A DNA stretch of 64,000 nt from Phaeodactylum tricornutum CCAP 1055/1 (taxonomy: Eukaryota; Bacillariophyta; Bacillariophyceae; Surirellales; Neidiaceae). The notes beneath the pieces were generated by a model. It was not told the DNA's origin, searched no databases, and worked only from the letters and a program-made list of their open reading frames with translations. The stretch is taken from contig NC_011688.1 in the NCBI RefSeq assembly GCF_000150955.2, positions 248,001 to 312,000 on the forward strand, in the 5' to 3' direction. Below are positions 42,256 through 51,000 of the stretch, one piece after another (the stretch's first letter is position 1; every line of letters begins with the position of its first letter). Made by a program: the position numbers and the translations under genes.

Positions 42256-43594
42256 ATGATGAGGTTTGTCAGTGTTGCGATTATCGTTGCGACTAGTAGT
42301 AATGTCGAAGCCTTTCGATCAGTTCCTACCTTCTCGAGACCAGCTTCGTCCCTTTCGGTCGCGACGGATCCAGACAAGCTGTTGTTTGGTACGTCCTGTG
42401 TTACGTCGATTGTTTCCTCGGCTGCAATAATCCCGCTGACGATCAGATGGTCCTTTTCGCATTTCTTTGCTCACAGTCGACGCAACGACAGAAACTACGC
42501 GCAAACAGGTGCAGGATTACTATGGCCAGACTCTGCAAACTTCCGACGACTTGGCGACAAACGCTTGCTGCACAGCCGGAGCTCCTCCTACCTACATTCA
42601 GGAGTGCCTCAATAGAATTAATCCCACGACTTTGAAAAAGTACTACGGCTGTGGCCTCTGCTTACCCTCCTATGATTTAGAGGGCTGCAGTGTACTGGAT
42701 CTAGGTTGTGGTGCCGGGCGGGATGTTTACATTGCATCACAGCTTGTCGGGAAGGAAGGTCGTGTTGTTGGTGTGGACATGACACCAGAGCAATTGGAGA
42801 CTGCCAAGGACTATCAGGATTATCACTCGGAAAAGTTTGGATTCGCCAATACTGAATTTCATCAAGGGTACCTCGAGTCGCTGGATGATATTGATGCCTT
42901 GGAAAAGGAATCGTTTGACGTCATTATCAGCAATTGCGTTATCAATCTTTGTACTGACAAGCCAGCGGTGTTGAAGGCTTGCTACGATCTGCTTAAGCCT
43001 GGTGGTGAGTTGTATTTTTCAGATGTGTATGCTAATCGGCGCGTTCCGGAAACTCTGCAAAAGAATCCACTCTTGTGGGGAGAGTGTCTTTCCGGGGCCT
43101 TGTACTGGAACGATTTTCAGAATATGGCCAAACAAGCCGGCTTCAACGATCCTCGCTTAGTAGAAGATGCTCCGATTACGGTAGAATCCAAGAAGGTACA
43201 GAATATGATTGATAGCGAGGGTCACTCGTCCATCAAGTTTTTCTCAGCAACCTATAGACTCTTTAAGATGCCCGAACTCGAGCCCGCGTGTGAGGATTTT
43301 GGGCAGGCCGTCATCTATAAGGGGACTCTTCCACGAGCAGAGAGTGGCTGGCTACTGGACAAGCATCATTATTTTGAAGCCGGGCGGATTCATCCTGTGT
43401 GTGGCAACACATGGTTCATGCTCAAGAATCGCAATCTCGCGGATCATTTTGATTTTGTTGGTGATTTTTCTCGTCACTACGGAATTTTCGAAGGATGCGG
43501 CAGCTCATTGCCTTATGATTTGCAGCCGGCTAGCACTGGTAAGGGGACTTCAATTGAAAGCAATAGTAGTGGAAATGGTGGTGGTTGCTGCTAG
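42256..43594 (+). CDS. arsM: Arsenite S-adenosylmethionine methyltransferase, plastid-targeted form
   Basis: Exons 42256-42388 and 42477-43594 (88-nt GT-AG intron, phase 1) give 416 aa. Exon 1 encodes a signal peptide ending VEA-FRSVP, like the A-F junction of diatom plastid proteins, plus a short Ser/Pro-rich transit part. The enzyme has 'VQDYYGQTLQTSDDLATNACC', 'YYGCGLCLPSYDLEGCSVLD', the SAM loop 'LDLGCGAGRDVYIASQLVG', 'VVGVDMTPEQLE', 'DVIISNCVINLCTDKPAVL', 'LLKPGGELYFSDVYA' and 'LWGECLSGALYW'. The Cys residues in ACC, NCV and GECLSGA correspond to those that bind As(III) in ArsM/AS3MT. It methylates arsenite stepwise. The C-terminus ends in a Gly-rich CC pair, as in several ArsM proteins. 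Confidence 0.94.
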
Positions 43595-44072
43595 AGCAGT
43601 ACAGTTTTACTCCGTAGGAAGTAAGCTAGGGACAACGGACGTGGGTACTGATAGGTTATATTGGCTTCTCACCGCGGAGAAGATAACTGATTGATCTCCT
43701 AAGGCACCATTTTACCGTCACGCGCCATTATTTCATTTTTACAACGTAAATAGAATCCAATTTCTTTCTATTGGTCTTCGGTGATTTGACTATTTCGTGG
43801 CACTGCTCGTACAGCTGGGAATATTTTCGCAATTAACTTCACTGTCACACTGCGAAATGGTCCGGTTCAGGAAATGGTTGTCGATAGGTTAGGGGAGCTT
43901 CCTCGATGACTTTTCTTGACAGTCACATACAATTAGCACGATTGTTTTCACCCAGCGGACTTTCATATGTTTACCACCGGGCGAGCACACAAATAGGCAC
44001 ATCGTATCCGGTCCCTCATTGGTTTGACAAAGAGATGATCATGGGAATGCATTCTAACCGGGATACTGAGAG
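43595..44072. other. Intergenic spacer, one copy of the recurring 9-mer
   Basis: About 480 bp. TCACTGTCA at 43839-43847 lies 226 bp upstream of the next start. No ORF of interest. Confidence 0.5.
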
Positions 44073-45312
44073 ATGCGTCCTGATTCATTTATTGTATGGG
44101 CAACGGCTATTGTCCTAGCTTTAGGACTTTTTGGAAACGCAGCTTCCTTGCTACAGCAGGCGTCAAAGTCTGTCCAAGGCGATGAGTCATTGTCGCTCAA
44201 TGTCAGCAGGACACAATCTAGTGTTGTAGGTTTGATGAGAGACCATCATGTGATGCAGGAGATGGAAACAGCAAAAAATAGCTTTTCCTTGGGGGCCTGC
44301 AATTCAAAAAAATGTATAGAGCCTTTGTCTTCGAGAATGGCTAGAGTATGGCCCCGAAAACCTCTAGCCAAATGGTGTAAACATGAAGCCATGGCTTTTG
44401 AAAATTCTACTGCAACAAACATGGTTCATGCTCAAGGTCTTGTACTTATAAAAGTTCCAAAATCAGCCAGTAGTACAGCGGCTGCCATGGCGCTGCGAGT
44501 AGGGTATCGACGGCATTGCAATGTTCATTGGCAACACAAAACAGTACGTGACTACGGTGTCAATCTCGAGTCGCCTTCCGTTGGGAGATTTCTGATGGCA
44601 ACAATACGGCAACCGTCCAGCCGAGCGCTTTCGAGCTTCTACTATCACAGAGTATCATTCAATGGAGTCAGAAAAACACCGAAGAGCTCGTTCGTCACCC
44701 AACAGTTGAAAAAGACAAAATCCAACTTTGTTTTGGATTATATATCGAGTAAGCCTATCCCCGGCAATGCAACCCTGGCAGAGCTCCAACAAGCAGTTAA
44801 TGATGCTCTACATCGATTTGACTTTATGATGGTGGTCGAGCGCATGGATGAGTCATTGGTGGTTTTTGCTTGGTTAGCAGGGTTGGAGCTTGCAGACCTG
44901 CTTTCGATGCCAAGCAAGCAAGCAAGGTGTTAGCTATCGACTCTCAAAACAAAAGTGCATATTGCTGGTCAAACCTGTCTTGAGTGTTGAGATGCAACAA
45001 TTTTTTGGGTCTCAGTGGTGGAACAAAAGACATGTTGGCGACAGGCTGTTGCATGAAGCTGCTTCGCGGTCGCTGGATCAGACTATTGAGGTCATGGGCA
45101 AACCAGCAATGGAAAAGGACCTGGCAAGGCTGAGACGTTTGCGGGCTTTCGTACAAACAAGATGCACCAACGAAACATTCCCCCCCTGCAGCGATAGAGG
45201 AGAACCGCAGCTGGATTCAGCCAAAGCTAGCTGTTATACTCGAGACCTTGGCTGTGGGTATGCCTGTATTGATAGGATTACTGGCGGAAATAGGAAAGAT
45301 TTAAAAAGATAG
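44073..45312 (+). CDS. Sulfotransferase-like Golgi membrane protein, reading frame disrupted by an AAGC repeat
   Basis: The first frame (44073-44933) has an N-terminal signal anchor ('VWATAIVLALGLFGNAASLL') and then 'GLVLIKVPKSASSTAAAMAL', a P-loop-like segment comparable to the 5'-phosphosulfate-binding site of membrane sulfotransferases, plus 'FLMATIRQPSSRALSSFYYH' (3'-phosphate site: R-x-P...S) and 'FDFMMVVERMDESLVVFAWL'. It stops soon after 'LLSMPSKQ'. Homology-like text continues in another frame (to 45312) with 'VSVEMQQFFGSQWWNKR' type sequence. The break coincides with tandem AAGC units at 44912-44926; with one unit fewer the text reads MPSKQGVSYRLS and stays open. It may be a pseudogene, an allele or a sequencing error. 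Function by motif only. Confidence 0.68.
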
Positions 45313-45365
45313 AATTCTAGGTCCTCTATTTTACAACTTCTGGAACAGTTGAGACACCCGATAAC

Positions 45366-48300
45366 CTAGCAGGCATCAGCTCGACATTTATTCAATTCTC
45401 GAAATACAGCGTCCGTTGGCGCGCATTTAAAAGCTTTCATCAACGACAAGACTTCCTCAGCACGAGCGGCCTTGTCAGTAGCACAACTTTTGGAAATTAC
45501 TCGTAAGAAAGCAAGAAAGGTAGACGCATTGGGGCTTAGCTTGTCCCGTCCCTGTTCAGCGAGTTTCAGCATTTCCTTCAGGAGGGATTCAGCTCTGTCG
45601 ACTGCATCCGGTCTTTGGCTTCTTTGCCAAATATCCAAAATCGATGTGTAGGTTATCATGGTAGGACTGCAGTCGGCTCCAACGGCTGATTCTTTCTCCA
45701 TAGTGCGAAGCAAAGACTCGGCACGTTCCGCTGCATCGGGTAATGACGAACGACCGTACGCCTTGATGAGGCCATTATAGCAACCATCATGTGGCTCTAC
45801 GTCCTTTAAAAGTTTCATTTCTTCGAACAATGCCTCGGCATTCTGAACATCTCCCTTTGATGCAAAGGCGCTGATGACAGCTGAGTAGTGGTACCGGTTT
45901 GGCTTCTCATTTAACGTATCCGCCAGGTGGCGTTCTTTCATGAGTTTTAAGATTTCGGATGATATTTGAGGCGCGTCGTGTCGGTTGCTGCGCGACCAAG
46001 TGGATAAAACACTAGCGTATGCTGGTCCACTCGGCCGAAGAGATTTGTCGCCTGCTTCAAATTTTCGTAACATCTCGTCAAATAATTGCTGAGCTCGGAC
46101 AGGGGCATCCAGAGAAGTCGACCGCGACCACGCTGTAAGGACAGTCGACCAAGCGTAGGTGGTTGGCTTAACGTTTTCGTCACCTTTATCGCTTAAGTGT
46201 TGCATGTGTCTGAGGATCTCCTCTGCTCGGTCAGGAGCGTCGCTACGACTTGATTTTGCCCAGCAGTCTAGAATACAGGTGTATGTTATGGCATTTGGCT
46301 TACAATCCCATCCTTTGTCTGAATGAAGCTCCAGCATCCGTAAAACAATAGCTTCTGCTCTTTCTGGCGCGATATGCGTTCTAGTGTTTGCCCAAGCAGA
46401 TATGATCGTGTTGAAAACATGCGTATTTGGCTGGGCCTTGTTGTTGCCCCTCTCGAAATCTGCATACATAACCTCCAAAATGTTTTCGGCCCCCGCCCCA
46501 TCTCCTGCCCGTTTCATGGCGAAAAGAGCAGCATTGTACAATTTCGCGGACGGTTGCAAACTTTTGTCGCCTGCGAGGTGACTCCCTCGCATTTGATTAA
46601 AATAAAATTGGACTCGAGAGGGCGCTTCTCGCAGGTTGCTGCGATTCCAAGTTGTCATTAGAGACACATAAGAAGACTCCCTGGGTTTCAACGTTGAATC
46701 GCCGTTCTTATGCCGTTCCATCATTTCTCGGAAAAGTGCCTCGGCTCGGTAAGGAGCTTCTTTTCCTTTGTTTCTGGACCAGGCGTAGATCACTGTAGCA
46801 TATGTCACATCATTTGGCTTGACTTGGTGATTCCCCTTTTCGAATGCTGCCCACATTGCGTTCAGGAAGGATTCGCATCGCATTGCGGCACCATTCCTGT
46901 CGGAGCGAGCCCAAGCCTTTATGACAGCAGTGTAGGTGTATGCATCAGGCTGCACTCCTTCCCACAGTTGCATCGCATTCAGTAAGGCTTCAGCGCCTTC
47001 GACTGCGCCCTTATCGTTGCTCTCTGCCCATGCATGCACAACTGTATTAACCGATGTAGTGTCGGGTAAGCAGGCAGTATTACCGCTCCACTCGGCCATT
47101 TCACGTAGACTCATCAGCAATTGCTCGGCCCGCGCAGCCCTATCAGGCAGAGCACATCTCGCATACGCAGAGAGGACTGAATTGAAGGTCGCAGCCGTTG
47201 GCACAAAGTCATCATCATGGAAGCGTTGGTATAAATCCTGGAGCTCCAACAGAATTCGTTCGACTTTCTCTGGTTTGCCACGACGCGCAAATCCCTCCAT
47301 GACTACTGAGAAACAATGCTTCATGGGTTTTTTAACGGTTGATTGGTCTTTGAGGTACAATTGCACCATCTCGTGAAGAAGAGCATAGGCTTTGTCAGCT
47401 CCGTGGTGGCTGTCCGATTTCGCCCAAACTTGCATGACTTGCAAACAAGCGATGGGTGACAGGAATCCTGCATCCTCCATATCCTGAAAGACTCTTTCAG
47501 CTTTTTCTGGAGCCTTTGCGGAAGGGCTGTTGGCAAGAGCTTCCAATACACAAGTGAAGCTCACCTCGTTGGGCTGAATGTCGGGATGTTGTTTCATCCG
47601 TTCTAGAAGTTGTTCCGCCCGAAGGGCAGCGTCGGGCCATCGTAACGCATCCGCCTTGGCCCAAACTGTTAATGCAGAATTCCAAACAATTGCGTTGGGT
47701 TTTACATGTGAAGGTAGCTCTTGAAGTAAGGCTTGTGCCTTCCAGGGGTCCACGTCATACCAATATGCCATCGCTCCAAGGATCAGAGCGAAACTCTTGA
47801 CATCCACTAGCTCCGGCGCTAGCGACTGAACATGCGAGATAACTCCGTCAGGCCAGTAGGGCACTTTGATGTTTTGTTTTATCGACAACCTCCAATGATC
47901 CAATACCGAATTGAGCAACAAAGACGACGGCTTGCCGTTCGATTCCGTCAAGAGTTTGTACCAGAGCTTCCAAACAACTTCACTCGCTTCCGGGTCGACG
48001 ACATCGAATTTGACGCGTCTTCGGGTCCACCATTGTAGGCACTCTTCCATCAGATAACATTCGTGGCGTGTCAGCTCCTCTGTGGATTGCAATAGCCTTA
48101 GGGTCAACTGGCGCCAAACCGTTACCGGTGTTGAGTCGTCGACTTTGTGAGACTTCCAGAGCGATCTTCCTCCGGAAGATTCCGACGACTGTAAAAAGGG
48201 CAACGCCGACAACGTCAGCCCAGGCTCGAATTTTTTGTCACTAACTTTGACCTCTGCAGAAGATAAACATTGTTCTTCTTCGAATTGGAGAGTATGACCC

Positions 48301-48485
48301 TTCAACTGACTGTTCCTCGAGCTCATTTTGGAGGCTACGCTGCAAGTCTCGGCTTGGGTGTCGATGCTGTCATCGGCAGAACTCGTTTCGTGATAACAGC
48401 GTTGCCACAAGCAGAGAGTGTGATTGCTAGGGTATGTGCGGATTTTGTAAGAGAGCCTTGAGGTTAAAACAATGAGGTCCTTCAT
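45366..48485 (-). CDS. Large pentatricopeptide repeat (PPR) protein
   Basis: 1039 aa from ATG 48485; the frame is open 51 bases further but with no ATG. The start ('MKDLIVLTSRLSYKIRTYPS') is basic and could be a mitochondrial or plastid signal. From about residue 250 to the end there are at least 15 PPR-type helix pairs, each starting (K/Q)P(N/D)...Y. Eight of the central units have a period of exactly 44 residues, with an added 'SRSxxAPxRAE' turn and an 'xxGDxxL/V' loop, longer than the canonical 35. PPR proteins bind organellar RNA base by base and act in processing, editing or translation. Target and compartment cannot be told. Confidence 0.92.
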   Translation of the reverse strand: MKDLIVLTSRLSYKIRTYPSNHTLCLWQRCYHETSSADDSIDTQAETCSVASKMSSRNSQLKGHTLQFEEEQCLSSAEVKVSDKKFEPGLTLSALPFLQSSESSGGRSLWKSHKVDDSTPVTVWRQLTLRLLQSTEELTRHECYLMEECLQWWTRRRVKFDVVDPEASEVVWKLWYKLLTESNGKPSSLLLNSVLDHWRLSIKQNIKVPYWPDGVISHVQSLAPELVDVKSFALILGAMAYWYDVDPWKAQALLQELPSHVKPNAIVWNSALTVWAKADALRWPDAALRAEQLLERMKQHPDIQPNEVSFTCVLEALANSPSAKAPEKAERVFQDMEDAGFLSPIACLQVMQVWAKSDSHHGADKAYALLHEMVQLYLKDQSTVKKPMKHCFSVVMEGFARRGKPEKVERILLELQDLYQRFHDDDFVPTAATFNSVLSAYARCALPDRAARAEQLLMSLREMAEWSGNTACLPDTTSVNTVVHAWAESNDKGAVEGAEALLNAMQLWEGVQPDAYTYTAVIKAWARSDRNGAAMRCESFLNAMWAAFEKGNHQVKPNDVTYATVIYAWSRNKGKEAPYRAEALFREMMERHKNGDSTLKPRESSYVSLMTTWNRSNLREAPSRVQFYFNQMRGSHLAGDKSLQPSAKLYNAALFAMKRAGDGAGAENILEVMYADFERGNNKAQPNTHVFNTIISAWANTRTHIAPERAEAIVLRMLELHSDKGWDCKPNAITYTCILDCWAKSSRSDAPDRAEEILRHMQHLSDKGDENVKPTTYAWSTVLTAWSRSTSLDAPVRAQQLFDEMLRKFEAGDKSLRPSGPAYASVLSTWSRSNRHDAPQISSEILKLMKERHLADTLNEKPNRYHYSAVISAFASKGDVQNAEALFEEMKLLKDVEPHDGCYNGLIKAYGRSSLPDAAERAESLLRTMEKESAVGADCSPTMITYTSILDIWQRSQRPDAVDRAESLLKEMLKLAEQGRDKLSPNASTFLAFLRVISKSCATDKAARAEEVLSLMKAFKCAPTDAVFRELNKCRADAC

Positions 48486-49214
48486 GACGAGCACTATGCT
48501 GTAATGGATTTGACGCTGAAAATGGCTGCTTTCCACACATCAAAATGATCGGTCAAGCAAGAAACAAGAAATACTCCGGCATTCACTCTAATGGTTCACT
48601 GTCAGTAACAAAAAAAGCCGTAGTGACGAACGAGCGGATGACCGACAGATCTATCTTGAACTATTGAAGGCGTCTTTGAAATCGAGTCCAATAACCGACA
48701 CAAACTTCGCATTTCGCGTAGTTTATATTTAGGGTACGTTGATCCGTTATAGCTTTGGAAGTAAGCGTCTTGAAAATAACATTAACATAAGAGCCTTATG
48801 CTAACTTGCGGTACTGATTGGAACAGGGCGCAATAGACATGCTATGCTCGATCGATTCCCTGTGCTCATTTCTACGCTCAAACCGCTCAACATTTCCGAC
48901 AGCCTATGAATCAATATACGTAGGGTGAAAAAGGGCTTGGACCTGCAGATGGAACTTTGGAAGGCGTGATTGCAGATCGATCAGGAATGGCGCGTTGGCC
49001 CTTTATTCGTAATCTCGGTAATCTGGCAGTCAAACAAGAGTGGTTCCTCTGATAGATGAACAAAAAGAAAAGACGTCTGTATACACTTCTACCAACTTCG
49101 TGTTGTCATCATTAAGAAAAATTGAAGTTACCTATCCAAAATGTGCATCAGTCAGGATCCTTTTGATACGTATCAATATATATAAAACGAAGAGTTATCG
49201 TATGTCGCCGGGAG
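48486..49214. other. Spacer between PPR and MAF1 genes
   Basis: About 730 bp. TCACTGTCA at 48596-48604 lies 111-119 bp upstream of the PPR start. No ORF or RNA gene recognised. Confidence 0.5.
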
Positions 49215-50240
49215 CTACACCGTCGAAATCGGAATACCTCCGGCGGTCGCAGAGGGATCCAAATCAAAGTCTACGTCCGTATTTTCCCCCGTTGAAAACG
49301 TCACATAGTCTTCTTGTTCGTCTCCTTCGCGTTCCTTTTGTGGCCTCCGCATGGTTTCGATGCAGGAGAAAAAAACTAGTCTCCGCAGGGCTTTGTTGAC
49401 GAAAAAGAAATTGAAACTCCACAGGAGCGTTGACGATTCGTCATCATCCACGTGTTCCTCAATCGACAAGGAATCGGGTGAAACTAGAGATTGTCGCAAA
49501 AAGGAAACATCGCTTTCTTCGGGTTGATACGAGTACACGTCTGCATCTTTCAAGTCAATCACCTTGTCCACTGCTGTCCACAAGGTCGACAACAACGAAG
49601 ATTCGTGATCGGCGACTTCGCTTAAACGTTCATTGACTTGTTGCATAGTGGCTTTTGTTTCGACCTTGCAGAAGTCGGTAGGCTTTATTGTGGAAAAATC
49701 ATAGTCCGGAAAGGTCATATTCATGGTGAGAATGAGATCCGTCATGAGACGACGAGTTGCTTGTTCTGTAAAGTCTCCAAGTCCGATTTTTTGCTTCGGC
49801 ATATTAGATCTCTTACTAGGTGTTGAGATGTCGAAGGAGGACGCACGACTTCTCCGAGGCTGCTTGAACGGACGGACCATTTCGTCGGAGATTGTACCTG
49901 TTGACTGCGATCGTTTACGTGGAGTTGTCTCAGTTTTGCCATCAAAGGAGGTCAAACTCCCACTCTTGTTCCTTAGGTGAGACTGAACGTTTCGAGGAAT
50001 ATTTGAAGTGGTTTTACGCTTCTGAAAGTCCACGCGTGAAGCCCATTCGTCTTCTTGTAATTGGAGTTCCGCTACGTAGCGATTGCCCAATGTTTGTGCT
50101 AGTTTTTTATCGTTCCCTGCCCGTTTCATGGTGAAAGCCTCCACGCGTCCATGTATTACACGTTGCCGCTGCTGGCCAAGTACCGCATCTGATAATGCCG
50201 CCGTCAACGCCGAGAGGGATTCATCTTCGAGGTATTTCAT
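49215..50240 (-). CDS. MAF1: MAF1, repressor of RNA polymerase III transcription
   Basis: 341 aa, no intron. All three MAF1 boxes are present: 'MKYLEDESLSALTAALSD' with 'HGRVEAFTMKRAGNDKKL' (box A), 'DYDFSTIKPTDFCKVE' (box B) and 'LWSFNFFFVNKALRRLVFFS' (box C), with 'LWTAVDKVIDLKDADVYSYQ' between B and C. The linker (residues ~70-150) is Ser/Arg/Lys-rich with 'KRSQSTG', 'RRSRASSFD' and 'TPSKRS', likely phosphorylation sites through which TORC1/PKA-type kinases control MAF1 in other eukaryotes. The tail is acidic. MAF1 blocks Pol III under stress and so lowers tRNA and 5S rRNA synthesis. Confidence 0.95.
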   Translation of the reverse strand: MKYLEDESLSALTAALSDAVLGQQRQRVIHGRVEAFTMKRAGNDKKLAQTLGNRYVAELQLQEDEWASRVDFQKRKTTSNIPRNVQSHLRNKSGSLTSFDGKTETTPRKRSQSTGTISDEMVRPFKQPRRSRASSFDISTPSKRSNMPKQKIGLGDFTEQATRRLMTDLILTMNMTFPDYDFSTIKPTDFCKVETKATMQQVNERLSEVADHESSLLSTLWTAVDKVIDLKDADVYSYQPEESDVSFLRQSLVSPDSLSIEEHVDDDESSTLLWSFNFFFVNKALRRLVFFSCIETMRRPQKEREGDEQEDYVTFSTGENTDVDFDLDPSATAGGIPISTV

Positions 50241-51000
50241 GGTGGAAGGAGAGATGAAGAAGATTGAGGGAGTTGAATTGAATCTTGCTCCTTGTGTTTC
50301 GCACGATTATTTCTTTACTTCCTTCGATCAGCGGGTAAGAAGGAGAAGAGAAAGTGGCGTGGAGAAGTATTTCTCAATGAAGAGACGAGAAGGTGGCTTG
50401 CAACTGGTGTGTCTCCGAGTTATGCGATACTTTACGTCAACAACGTTTTTAGTCTTGGCACTTACCGCAGCAAGATGTCGATACAGAGTTTTCACTACGA
50501 GATTCCCTCCTCACTGTCAATTTACGCATTTCAAACAGAACGTACTGCGTGACATGACTCTTCATTCATTATAATAAATCTAACTGTAAAATGAGTTGGA
50601 CCAATCAAGTCAATGGAAAATGGCGTTCGTTTCCGAAATCAGTAGCCTAAACCCTACAGCAAGCAAGGGTTCCACAACGAAGACATCGCGGTCAGTAGGT
50701 GACATTCAACAACATGGGTAGGTGGAGCTGTTTGCTCACAGTCAGTCAACGATATGGATGAAAACTTGACTGACGGTGACGAAGTTTCTGTGGGTGTATA
50801 TATTTTCAATGTTTCGATACGCTACTGTAAAAAAATTCCATCTCCCTGGCAAGAATTCCATGTACCTGGTAGTCCGCGTTAATATGTAAAAGAATTGTAA
50901 GTATCGCACTAGCGTTACCTCTAATGTGAGACGAATCTGTCTGTGAGCTATTCACAGTCAAGGCTCGGTCGACTAATGTAACAAAAATGGGAGTTGTCTT
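50241..51000. promoter_or_regulatory. MAF1 upstream region with three copies of the recurring 9-mer
   Basis: 760 bp. TCACTGTCA at 50511-50519, TCACAGTCA at 50736-50744 and 50952-50960. The plus-strand ORFs here carry no protein-like pattern. The last copy lies about 40 bp beyond the stop of the next gene. Confidence 0.55.
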
